From: an uncultured Lachnospiraceae bacterium | Lineage (GTDB): Bacteria > Bacillota > Clostridia > Lachnospirales > Lachnospiraceae | Direction of reading: 5' to 3' | DNA length: 33,298 nucleotides | Assembly (NCBI GenBank): GCA_902794825.1 | Contig: CADBIU010000022.1 | Location: 1 to 33,298 of the forward strand | In this document: positions 25,817 to 33,298 of the stretch, in pieces | Layout: the number at the start of each line of letters is the position of its first letter | How positions within the stretch are numbered: position 1 is the stretch's first letter | The notes under the pieces: model-generated | Seen by the model: only the letters and a program-made list of their open reading frames with translations | Told to the model about the DNA's origin: nothing | The model's database searches: none | Position numbers and translations under genes: made by a program

Positions 25817-25852
25817 GGACTTCCAAGCCATGGCCGGGAAGTCCTCTTTTAT
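25811..25852. terminator. Bidirectional terminator overlapping the adhesin-remnant stop
   Basis: AAAGAGGACTTCC and GGAAGTCCTCTTT form a 13-bp stem around an ~11-bp loop, with T runs on both strands. The TAA of the remnant at 25849-25851 lies in its right flank. Confidence 0.8.
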
Positions 25853-26349
25853 CTGCTGTGACCTGTTTTGATGATCAATAACTGTTCTGACCTCATTCCA
25901 TCACTGACAATGAATGTATAGGAATCAACATTGTCAAGCAGATTTCCGCCGGCAGCTTTCTCTTCCTGCGCGACTGTCTCTTCTTCGGGTTCGACCTCAG
26001 CCGCGACCGTCTCCGTGTCGGCTGCATCCGGCTCTTCAACCGGAGCAGCGTCCGTGTTGCTTTCCGCTGCGACTTCAGCAGCAGCATCTTCGGCAGTTGC
26101 TTCTGCTTTCTCCTCAGCAGCGCCCGAGGCAGAAGCCTCTTCTGTGGCAGTCTCTGCGACAGCCTCTGAAGGTGCCGATGCGTCTGTTACCGCTGCTTCC
26201 GGTTCCTCCTCCTGAGCTGCTTCGACAACTGTCGCCTGTGCAGGCGCAGCTTCTGTCGAGGTGTCAGCAGCAAGAGCCTGGAACGGAGTCAGGGTAGCCA
26301 GCATGGCCATCAGCACTAATACGCTGATCATTTTCCTGCATTTACGCAT
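25849..26349 (-). pseudogene. N-terminal remnant of a large adhesin
   Basis: 166 residues. It has a signal peptide nearly identical to that of the giant adhesin (MRKCRKMISVLVLMAMLATLTPFQALAA) and an Ala/Glu-rich linker like the one at the window-edge adhesin. It ends with SYTFIVSDGMRSEQLLIIKTGHSR. That ending looks like the beginning of an InlB/Flg_new-type domain (compare YKIYDKEDGNLLSTQIVKTGDTL in the other adhesin) cut inside the KTGDTL motif. The start at 26349 has AGGAGAG upstream. The rest of the gene is absent and a terminator follows at once. A functional short secreted protein cannot be excluded. Confidence 0.7.
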
Positions 26350-26379
26350 AACTCTCTCCTTTTCCTCTTTTTTGTGCAT

Positions 26380-26892
26380 TGTGTATTGTTTATCTATGGG
26401 GCGTATTACGCCAAAACTGCTTAAAGCAGCAGTGTTTTTATGATATTTTATGTTATGACCGTTACATTGACGCTCAAGGATTTCTGCCCGCTCCCCTCAG
26501 GAGAAAACGGCGTTCCATTCCGGCCTATTATTCAAAAAAGAGCTTTCCTTAACAGCACTCACGGATTCCTTCGTTCCCTTCATCCGGCCTTTCTATGGTA
26601 CAGATAATGTGCTCTGCCAGATCCGGACGCACTTTGGCTCATGATATTTTATAATTTTACCGTTACATTAACAATACCAAAATAGTCTTTTTTATATACT
26701 ATTTAGCCATACTATCTTCCACTTTCGAAGAAAATAAGTATGACTTGTTTAAATCATTAAATATTACTAACCTGTCGTAACATTTGCTCGTAAAAAGTCA
26801 ATATTTCTTTAAGAATTTTAGTACATTTTCGTTGCTTACCGCTGTTTTTCGGCCAATGTTTCGCGGCGCTCTGCCGCCATCTTTTCTGAAGT
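26380..26892. other. 513-bp non-coding region with adhesin leader and direct repeats
   Basis: No gene seen. It contains the two-hairpin leader of the remnant (26401-26436). A ~32-bp imperfect direct repeat (TGATATTTTAT...ACCGTTACATT) lies at 26440-26471 and 26642-26672. Between these copies is a GC-richer stretch that may be decayed coding sequence. GTTACATT-type motifs occur at 26461, 26662 and, inverted, 26777. Confidence 0.6.
26401..26436 (-). promoter_or_regulatory. Two-hairpin leader upstream of the adhesin remnant
   Basis: Minus strand: ACTGC...GCAGT, TTTT, GGCG-TAATA-CGCC, then ATAGATAA. It matches the leader at 25010-25046 in order and pairing, while the stem and loop bases differ. 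Such compensatory change supports a conserved structure. Confidence 0.55.
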
Positions 26893-26925
26893 AAAAAAAG
26901 AGTCAAAGGGGACTCCCCTTTGACT
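26893..26925 (-). terminator. Rho-independent terminator of the C11-like gene
   Basis: Perfect 11-bp stem AGTCAAAGGGG / CCCCTTTGACT with loop ACT, followed on the minus strand by seven T residues. It lies 16 bp past the stop. Confidence 0.9.
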
Positions 26926-26940
26926 ACTATTCCACTTCTC

Positions 26941-27969
26941 TCAATACCCGAACATCACTTCTCCCTCTCCATCCACATAGAATGTGACCGGATCCGTCAT
27001 GTAGTAGTCGCCGTAAATATCGTCGATACAGAACGAATACAGGTACTCGCCCTCGTACATCGGTGCATAATCGACCCTGAGTTTTCCTTCCACATCGAAT
27101 TCGTCGCCGACGTACACGCCCTCCTCGTCATTCCAGTCATAGCTGTAATATAAGGGGATAATCGTGTCGCCGGTGCCTATTTTGATAATATTCCTTGCCG
27201 CTGCGCCGCCGTCACCGATGCCGCTCCAGGCGCCTTCCACTGTTACTGCGCCGTCGAAGGTCTGCCGGATCCGCAGATTTGTCTCCTCGTCATTGAGCAG
27301 GATCGGCGAACTGTAAATAATGTAATCATCCGTCACGTCGACAATGTAGGTCGACAGGTTCTGCCCGTCGGGCAGTGACAGCCAGTATCCGTCAAAGGCG
27401 TCGGCAAAATATCCCTCGTCCCAGTCCGCCACTATGTCGTAGGTCTCTCCCAGCTCTATGTACTCGTCACCGTCAGCTGTCAGCGTGTATACATACGCCA
27501 TCACATCCGCCGTGTTCTCGTATCCCCGGTCATCCAGGACAAAATAGTACACGCCGTCGTCATCCACCTGGGGCTCCTCGTAGAAGGTGATATACGGACT
27601 CTCGCCCGTCGACTCGTGCTCATCCACATAGGACCAGTATTCGTCCGATTCGTCCTCCTCGTACTCGTAGTCGCCCTCCTCGTCCTCCGAATAGTCCGTA
27701 AGCCAGGACCAGAAGCCGTCCAGGAACCAGGTATCGTCGTCATATTCGTACTCTTCTCCCGCGCTGACATAGCCCTGCGTCTTCTTATCTACATAGGAAA
27801 GATAGTAAGGGCTCAGGCATACATTCTGGAAGGTCTTCAGCTCCTCCTCGCTCTGCACCTCCAGCGGATAGTAGATGGACAACCCTGAGGCGTTCGGGTG
27901 GTCCGAGCCGTGCACAGAATATACCACCGCATTCTTCAGAGCGGCCTGCGCCTCCGCGCTTCCGGACGC
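26941..27969 (-). pseudogene. Clostripain-like (peptidase C11) protein, 5'-truncated
   Basis: The frame begins with ALKNAVVYSVHGSDHPNASGLSIYYPLEVQ and SPYYLSYVD, which is the C-terminal end of the catalytic region of clostripain-family cysteine peptidases as I recall it. It continues with an acidic Tyr/Asp-rich domain of about 290 residues. The N-terminal part with signal peptide and the catalytic His and Cys is missing. The frame stops at TAA (27982-27984) inside a perfect palindrome at 27971-28027. The first possible start, GTG at 27927, has no ribosome binding site. It is therefore a 5'-deleted gene, or the palindrome marks an assembly join. The intact protein would be a secreted peptidase. 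Confidence 0.7.
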
Positions 27970-27970
27970 A

Positions 27971-28027
27971 TGATTGAAACCTTATCAAACCCCCAGCAGA
28001 GCTGGGGGTTTGATAAGGTTTCAATCA
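27971..28027. repeat. Perfect 57-bp palindrome (27-bp stem, 3-bp loop)
   Basis: Left arm 27971-27997, loop AGA, right arm 28001-28027; complementarity is complete. The inner part (AAACCCCCAGC / GCTGGGGGTTT) looks like a terminator, but the stem is more than twice the usual length. It lies exactly where the C11-like gene loses its 5' end and 31 bp before the NUDIX gene start. Confidence 0.95.
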
Positions 28028-28058
28028 AGCATTTTCAATCAGCATCTGAGGTCAACAA

Positions 28059-28685
28059 ATGAGCGAAAACAGAGAGATCAGTAAAAATATGAACAAGTCC
28101 GCGGCAGATCAGGATCTTGCCTGGGAAGAAGTGAGCGTTGAGCACATCGTGCAGGACAAGTGGATCGACTTCCGGAGGGCAGCTTACCGCTTCCCTGACG
28201 GCACTACTTTCTCCCCCTACTACAATTACAGCCGTCGGAGTTATGTCGTGATCGTGGCGTCCGACGAAGAGGACAACTATCTCTGTGTCCGGCAGTATCG
28301 GCACGGGATCAAACAGGTGACAACGGAGTTCGTGGCGGGCGGCATTGAGAGTTCAACAGGCCGCGAGTATATTACTGCAGAAGATGCGAAGACAACCCAT
28401 GAGGACGCGCTGACCGCTGCAAAGCGGGAGCTGGAGGAGGAAACCGGGTACACCAGCGATGAATGGGAGCACCTGATCACGATTCCCTCCGCCGCTACGG
28501 TTGCTGACAATTACGCCTATATTTTCAGGGCAAAAAATTGCCGCCGCACAGGTGAACAGCATACAGACAGCACGGAGTTCCTGCGCATGGTGAAGCACAG
28601 CGCGGAGGAAATTGAGGAATTGATCGCGTCAGGAGGATTCCAGCAGGCGATGCATGTCATGGCGTGGCTTCTGGCGCAGAGGTGA
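28059..28685 (+). CDS. NUDIX hydrolase, ADP-ribose pyrophosphatase-like
   Basis: 208 residues. The NUDIX box is seen as EDALTAAKRELEEETGYTSDE, giving the metal-binding REXXEE core. It is preceded by VTTEFVAGGIE, the usual loop of ADP-sugar pyrophosphatases. RQYRHGIKQ upstream also fits this group. It hydrolyses a nucleoside diphosphate linked to another group, probably ADP-ribose or a sugar nucleotide, in the cytoplasm. The start at 28059 has a weak GAGG about eight bases upstream. It is the only plus-strand gene in this part and is followed by a strong terminator. It is intact and seems unrelated to the adhesins. Confidence 0.9.
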   Translation: MSENREISKNMNKSAADQDLAWEEVSVEHIVQDKWIDFRRAAYRFPDGTTFSPYYNYSRRSYVVIVASDEEDNYLCVRQYRHGIKQVTTEFVAGGIESSTGREYITAEDAKTTHEDALTAAKRELEEETGYTSDEWEHLITIPSAATVADNYAYIFRAKNCRRTGEQHTDSTEFLRMVKHSAEEIEELIASGGFQQAMHVMAWLLAQR

Positions 28686-28797
28686 CGCGGAAGTGGCGCA
28701 GAGATAACTGAGAGACAGCGCAGAGGTGACGAAGAAGCGTCGCAGCAATGATACAGGAATTGCTGCCAAAACAGAAATTGTATAGCACCGGAACAAA

Positions 28798-28853
28798 AAA
28801 CCGGACCCGCAGTATGTCCAATGGGGGATCAGAACATACTGCGGGTCCGGTTT
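28798..28853. terminator. Long terminator after the NUDIX gene
   Basis: 20-bp perfect stem at 28798-28817 and 28834-28853 (AAACCGGACCCGCAGTATGT and complement) with a 16-bp loop. It can serve the NUDIX gene and the converging dehydrogenase remnant. Confidence 0.8.
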
Positions 28854-28903
28854 ACTTAGGGAAAACTGATAGCAAGAGGCCTACTCCCGCCGTTAGTTCA
28901 GTT

Positions 28904-29174
28904 TCATGCGAGTTTCTTGTACTCCTCGAGGATGACATTGTACATGCGGCTGCCTTCCGCAACGCCGGTGTACTTGACGATCGCTGCTTCTACGCCGTTC
29001 TCTGCGATGAACTTCTGGAGCGCGTCCTGCACGATCTCATAGCCCTTGATAGCCTGGCCATAATATCCTGCGATGGCGTGTCCGCAGTTGATGATGTAGA
29101 TCTTTCTCTGGAGATGCCATAATATCCTGCGATGGCGTGTCCGCAGTTGATGATGTAGATCTTTCTCTGGAGAT
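28904..29174 (-). pseudogene. Remnant of a mannitol-1-phosphate-dehydrogenase-like gene
   Basis: Reading one copy of the internal repeat, the frame gives RKIYIINCGHAIAGYYGQAIKGYEIVQDAL. This resembles the NTGHA segment in the middle of MtlD-type dehydrogenases. It then gives GVEAAIVKYTGVAEGS...YKKLA, which resembles the very end of MtlD. About 170 residues normally separate these parts, so an internal deletion is inferred. The 5' part is missing: the sequence changes to the duplicated terminator block at about 29180. A 59-bp tandem duplication (29057-29115 and 29116-29174) shifts the frame further. The family call is by motif memory only. Confidence 0.5.
29057..29174. repeat. Perfect 59-bp tandem duplication
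   Basis: Copies 29057-29115 and 29116-29174 are identical. The length is 3n+2, like the 44-bp duplication in the DUF89 gene. It directly adjoins the junction with the duplicated terminator block. Confidence 0.97.
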
Positions 29175-29181
29175 ACATCCT

Positions 29182-29283
29182 AAATAACAAAGAAAATCGG
29201 CTGCAGCATGAGCTGCAGCCGATTTTCTTATTGGGAGAGTTTACGTAAGATGAACTCAGTAAACCTTAGTTATGGATCTGATC
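29182..29283. repeat. Duplicated terminator block, copy B
   Basis: Direct repeat of 16468-16580, about 12.7 kb away in the same orientation. Its left edge adjoins the dehydrogenase remnant, and its right edge runs into the stop codon of the second adhesin. Confidence 0.9.
29190..29229. terminator. Rho-independent terminator of the second large adhesin
   Basis: 18-bp perfect stem identical to that at 16477-16516, with loop ATGA instead of ATAC. Confidence 0.9.
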
Positions 29284-32200
29284 AGTGCCGATCAGATTTT
29301 TTCCTGCGCCTGAACCAGATGGTTCCCGCGAGCGCTCCGCCTGCCAGCAGCAGGATCAGTGCCCACAGGGCTCCGTTCGCGCTGTCGCCGGTGTTGTTGG
29401 ATTTCTTATGCTTGGGCTTGTCCTCCTTAGGAGTCTCCGGCGGCGTATACTTGTTGGTGAACTTGATCTCCTCACGGCTCTTGTCTGCTTTCGCAGTCAG
29501 GGTTCCATCGCCGTTGTCGGTGACAGTTACCTTTACAGTGTAAGCTGTCTTGTCATAGGTAATGTTGCTCTGGCCGTCGTTGATCTCTGTCACGCCGTAG
29601 CTGAATACTTTCTCCGTCTCTCCGTCAAGGTCAGCAAGTTCATACTTGATTGCATCAAATTCGAAGTTTCCGTTCGCGTCGTTGGTCGCTTCAAGGACTT
29701 TATTGCCGCTCTCGTCTGACAGCACGAATTTGAACTGGCCAGCCTTCAGATCCTGGCCCTCGAGCACCTTCACGCCTCCGATGAATACTTCACCGTCTGC
29801 TTCAAGTATCACTTTCTGCCATTGGGCTGTCAGGACAGTATCTTTAACTCCCATTGTGAAGACCCTGTTTTGCAGAACGGATTCGCTGTCCGCCGGTGTA
29901 AGCGTCCAGCCGACAAAGGTATGTCCTTCCCATGTGGGGTCTTCAATATCCTTTGTCTCCTGGTAGTCCATAATGTACTCTGTAGTTTCCTCAGTTCCTC
30001 CCCAAGTACCGCCATTGGGATCCACGGTAAGCTTATATCTGTTGACCGCCCAAATGGCATAAAGATCATTCTCCGAGCGGTTATCAATTCCTGCTTCCTT
30101 ACCAGGCTGATACTTCACCGTGCCGTCACTTAGCTCGCTCCAGCCCTGGAATGTGTAGCCTTTCAGGGAAAAGGCAACGTCTTCCGCTGCGGCAATATTC
30201 AGTCCGCTGTTGTTGGCTTTAATGACCGTGGTTTCGCTGTTCTCCTTACCCGTACTCTCCGGATAATTGGAGTGATACGTTAACCTTGCATCTATGGGAG
30301 TTTTGTCATATACCGCAGTAAAAATACATTTACCATTACTGTCTGCAACGATAGAAACTGCACTGCCAGCTTTGTATATTGCGGGGCTGTCTGTCATCTG
30401 CCAGCCGATAAAGTAATATCCCTCATCAACTTTTTCCGGCGCACCGCGTAGAATCACCCCCGTTCCATCCCAACGCTTTGCGGAATCGTCATAAATTTTA
30501 CTGCCATCCCGGAAGGTCCCGTGATCCTTTGCGTCATACTCCACCTGAACACTCGCCATGCTGATCCATCTCGCTTTAAGACTTACATCCTTGATGAGCT
30601 GCGTATGTTCAAAATCAAAGGGTTTTCCTGCCTCAGCGCCGTCTGAATAGATCCATGTATCAAACACATAACCAACACGATCGTTTAATTTCGGAATATC
30701 CTGGGTCGGGAACAGTGTATCCTTTGTCTTTTCAAAGTCCTTGACTGCTGTGGTGCCATCTTCAAATGATCCGCCGTTAGGATCAAAAGTGACGGTTACC
30801 GTACCGCTCTTTCTCCAATAAGCCTCTCGGACCGTATTCAGAGCCGGCATGCTTTCGTTTTCATACGCCGGAAGCAGATTTCCGTTTTCATCTGTAACCT
30901 GGTTTCCTTCTACATCATACCATCCGAGGAAATCATATCCTTCCTTCTCGGGCACATGGTAGTAATCGGTAATGGGCGCACCATACTTGACCGGCGCCTG
31001 AGAAGAAAGCTCCACGTAGTTGGCAACATAGTTTGCGCTGCCCTCATGATCCTTGAATATTAAATCAAACCTTCTCCGCAGATAGTACCAGTTATAGACA
31101 AGTGCATAGTCTTTTCCGTCGATCGTCACATTCTGCTGGACAACGTCGGGGTAATTTGCTCCCGGTTTCGTGGGATTACGGACGTCCCCGCGAGGGTCAG
31201 CGTGAACCATATATTTCGTGGAGTTGGATGGGAGATAGCTGGTGTTTTTGGCACGAACTCTATCCTCGGTGCTCATAATTTCATAGAGATCATCATCTTC
31301 TATACTTTCCACCCAGGAGTTAAACTGCATATTGACCATACTCCTGGAATAGATCGCAGTGAAACTCCCTCCCAGATCCATCTCATCAATCCAGTAATAG
31401 GGAATTGATTTTCTTACCTGATTGGTATAGAATCCATAAATCAGCCTGCGAGGGCATGCCCATCCGTAGCAGAGCGCCTCCGGGTTCAGATTGTCACCGC
31501 GGACCTCCAGCACCGGTGTCTTATTGGCTACACTTTCTCCCAGCACAGCGTTAATTTTATAAGAACCGTGTCCTTGCGCATCGGCATAAATATCTCCTAT
31601 GTCTGTCTTGATATAAAACTCGACTGTCCCATCAGAGTCGGAATAGTTATCCCATTCCCACCGGAACTCATAGGTTTTCAGCCTGAAATACACATTGATC
31701 TCTGTAGAGCCGTTACCGGCAACTTCCTTTTCCGCAGACTTATAGAACTCATAATACTGAGGGACAGAAATATTGCCCGGCATGGAGTCTGCCTTCAGCA
31801 CCTTGGCAGTGGAACCTGTAAGAGCCTGATCGGTACCCGCACCATACCTTGACCAGATCGCCTTGCTCTCATCAAAGCTTCCGTTCTCGTCTACCGCATC
31901 GTGCGTTCCTGTGGGTCCATTGCTCAGGATCTCTGTCCAATAGATAATGTTGTAGGTAACTACCTGTGCCTCCCACTGGGCATAGATGGTTGTGTTTTTC
32001 GTCAGTTCATTTCCAAATTCAAACTCGCTGCCGGATCCGTCCTTTGCGGTATTCCAGCCAAGGAATTTATAACCGATTCTTACAGGATTTTCCGGAGCTA
32101 CTGTCACATCACCGGGGTACAGGTACTGGGGAGTCACAATACTGGCTCTGTTTACACTGCTGTCATTGACATCAAAAAGAAGGCTGTGCCCGTCCTCAAT

Positions 32201-33298
32201 CACAGGATACAAATCAATCGACCCGGCTGAGAGAATCTCCAGGTTCTTTGTAAGCTTTTTAAGATTTTGAGCATCCTCTTTCGTCAATGCCCATCCGGTG
32301 CACATCGAATCTGCGCCTACATCCACCGTTCTCTTATTGATTTCCGTAAGAGATACTTCCGTATTTCCCTCTACATATTCTCCTGAAATGGTGTCCACAA
32401 TCACATCGTCCTGTGTCACATCGTGAAAGCACACAGTATAGAGCTCACCATACCGCGGAAACACGTTTACTACCGTGTCGCTATTTGTATCTTCTACTCT
32501 TATAACTACACCGAATCCGTTGAAACGCTCATACGCACCATCGCTCTTGATATACCAGCCAAGAAAAGTCTGCCCTTTCTCCGGATCGGGCAGCTGTGGT
32601 TCTGCCAGAGTATCCCCTGTTTTTACAATTTGTGTAGAGAGTAGGTTGCCATCTTCTTTATCATATATTTTGTAGGTAATCCGTTCCAGCGCTTCGCCGT
32701 CATCTGAAGGATCTGTGCCGATAATGGCGTATATACTGAATTCATTCGCATAGAACGTAGCTTCGCCGCCTGTAAGACCGACAATATCTGTCACTTGCTC
32801 CGCAGCCATATTGTCATTGACATGGACCACCAGAAAATCACGTCCATCCACACTGCCGTCAGTTGCTTGCAATGTTACATGGACTTTCGAATGATCTGCC
32901 GGTTCGATTTCTTTGCCCTGCTCATTGTAGAAGGAAATATTGACCGCAGCAGCATCCACAACCTTCCGCAATGTGATCGCCTGAGCAGCCTCAATGACTA
33001 CCTCCTTGGACGCAGCAGTGACCACCATAGTTGTTCCATCCGGGAAAACGCCCTCCTCTGCCGATACAGAGACCGTAACACCGTTTCCAGCGGTATTTCT
33101 CGCTGAAAATGCAGGCATGGAGCCCGCTTCCGCTTCTATCGAGCCTTCTTTCAGTTCGGCTTTTTTCTCCTCCTGAACGGGATCAGCCGGCGTCTCAGTA
33201 CCGGGTTCTTCCGGAGCAGCAGTCTCCTGTGTGGACTGCGCGCTCTTTCCGGCGTCACTGTTTTCAGGATCTGCATCCTCAGCGACAGCCTCTGTAGA
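29282..33298 (-). CDS. Large surface adhesin, N-terminus beyond the window
   Basis: At least 1338 residues; the frame is open to the right edge, so the signal peptide and start are not seen. The visible N-terminal part is an Ala/Glu/Pro-rich linker like that of the remnant at 26349. Next come several InlB/Flg_new-type repeats (YKIYDKEDGN...KTGDTL...FLGWYI, GYKFLGWNTAKDGSG, VTFDPNGGSFEDGT, GHTFVGWTL) with unassigned segments between. Then follows a Spy0128-like pilin domain (EADGEVFIGGVKVLEGQDLKAG to FTNKY). The tail SNNTGDSANGALWALILLLAGGALAG plus WFRRRKK is a sortase-like anchor without proline. Listeria-Bacteroides-type repeats are common in adhesins. It shares its 3' end and terminator with the giant adhesin but has a different domain set. 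Confidence 0.92.
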   Translation of the reverse strand, partial: STEAVAEDADPENSDAGKSAQSTQETAAPEEPGTETPADPVQEEKKAELKEGSIEAEAGSMPAFSARNTAGNGVTVSVSAEEGVFPDGTTMVVTAASKEVVIEAAQAITLRKVVDAAAVNISFYNEQGKEIEPADHSKVHVTLQATDGSVDGRDFLVVHVNDNMAAEQVTDIVGLTGGEATFYANEFSIYAIIGTDPSDDGEALERITYKIYDKEDGNLLSTQIVKTGDTLAEPQLPDPEKGQTFLGWYIKSDGAYERFNGFGVVIRVEDTNSDTVVNVFPRYGELYTVCFHDVTQDDVIVDTISGEYVEGNTEVSLTEINKRTVDVGADSMCTGWALTKEDAQNLKKLTKNLEILSAGSIDLYPVIEDGHSLLFDVNDSSVNRASIVTPQYLYPGDVTVAPENPVRIGYKFLGWNTAKDGSGSEFEFGNELTKNTTIYAQWEAQVVTYNIIYWTEILSNGPTGTHDAVDENGSFDESKAIWSRYGAGTDQALTGSTAKVLKADSMPGNISVPQYYEFYKSAEKEVAGNGSTEINVYFRLKTYEFRWEWDNYSDSDGTVEFYIKTDIGDIYADAQGHGSYKINAVLGESVANKTPVLEVRGDNLNPEALCYGWACPRRLIYGFYTNQVRKSIPYYWIDEMDLGGSFTAIYSRSMVNMQFNSWVESIEDDDLYEIMSTEDRVRAKNTSYLPSNSTKYMVHADPRGDVRNPTKPGANYPDVVQQNVTIDGKDYALVYNWYYLRRRFDLIFKDHEGSANYVANYVELSSQAPVKYGAPITDYYHVPEKEGYDFLGWYDVEGNQVTDENGNLLPAYENESMPALNTVREAYWRKSGTVTVTFDPNGGSFEDGTTAVKDFEKTKDTLFPTQDIPKLNDRVGYVFDTWIYSDGAEAGKPFDFEHTQLIKDVSLKARWISMASVQVEYDAKDHGTFRDGSKIYDDSAKRWDGTGVILRGAPEKVDEGYYFIGWQMTDSPAIYKAGSAVSIVADSNGKCIFTAVYDKTPIDARLTYHSNYPESTGKENSETTVIKANNSGLNIAAAEDVAFSLKGYTFQGWSELSDGTVKYQPGKEAGIDNRSENDLYAIWAVNRYKLTVDPNGGTWGGTEETTEYIMDYQETKDIEDPTWEGHTFVGWTLTPADSESVLQNRVFTMGVKDTVLTAQWQKVILEADGEVFIGGVKVLEGQDLKAGQFKFVLSDESGNKVLEATNDANGNFEFDAIKYELADLDGETEKVFSYGVTEINDGQSNITYDKTAYTVKVTVTDNGDGTLTAKADKSREEIKFTNKYTPPETPKEDKPKHKKSNNTGDSANGALWALILLLAGGALAGTIWFRRRKKSDRH

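Noticed and set aside
25914-26297. 127-codon Pro/Leu/Arg-rich open frame on the plus strand
   Set aside because: Shadow of the Ala/Glu-rich adhesin linker on the other strand.

Overview
The window looks like the chromosome of a Gram-positive member of the Clostridia, most likely Lachnospiraceae or a close relative. This is an inference from GC near 50%, strong AGGAGG ribosome binding sites, a clostripain-like (C11) remnant, an Rpn-type PD-(D/E)XK protein with EGRA repeats, an AP2-domain protein, and very large CnaB/Spy0128-type surface proteins with sortase-like tails. No rRNA, tRNA or CRISPR array was found.

Layout. (1) 1-5.4 kb: four genes on the minus strand, read from right to left: an MBL-fold hydrolase with a C-terminal membrane anchor, a DUF89-GNAT gene broken by a 44-bp tandem duplication, an M32 carboxypeptidase, and a GMP synthase that has the ATP-PPase and dimerisation domains but no glutaminase domain. 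(2) 5.4-11.8 kb: accessory region with an Rpn-like gene, an unknown gene, a cupin and a DUF362 gene, a second PD-(D/E)XK-like gene, and three arrays of hairpins. (3) 11.8-16.5 kb: a beta-helix lipoprotein, a CnaB surface-protein gene that has lost its 5' end, and a small serine recombinase. (4) 16.5-33.3 kb: surface-protein island with a 2790-residue adhesin, an AP2-domain gene, an adhesin N-terminal remnant, a truncated C11 peptidase, a NUDIX hydrolase, a mannitol-phosphate-dehydrogenase-like remnant, and a second large adhesin running off the right edge.

The most unusual structure is the set of three arrays at about 5.5, 9.8 and 11.5 kb. Each holds five 27-bp hairpins at exactly 70-bp spacing, with array-specific linkers. 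Two arrays lie beside a shared ~55-bp motif that has its own dyads, upstream of PD-(D/E)XK-like genes. Two arrays in opposite orientation flank the second of these genes. Together they form a candidate undescribed repeat/nuclease element.

The adhesin island shows repeated duplication and decay. The two large adhesins share their 3' ends and a ~110-bp downstream terminator block. Two adhesin start regions share a leader with two hairpins. Several genes are cut exactly at module boundaries. Two perfect tandem duplications (44 and 59 bp) and a perfect 57-bp palindrome lie at broken genes. These may be real rearrangements, but assembly joins must be excluded first.
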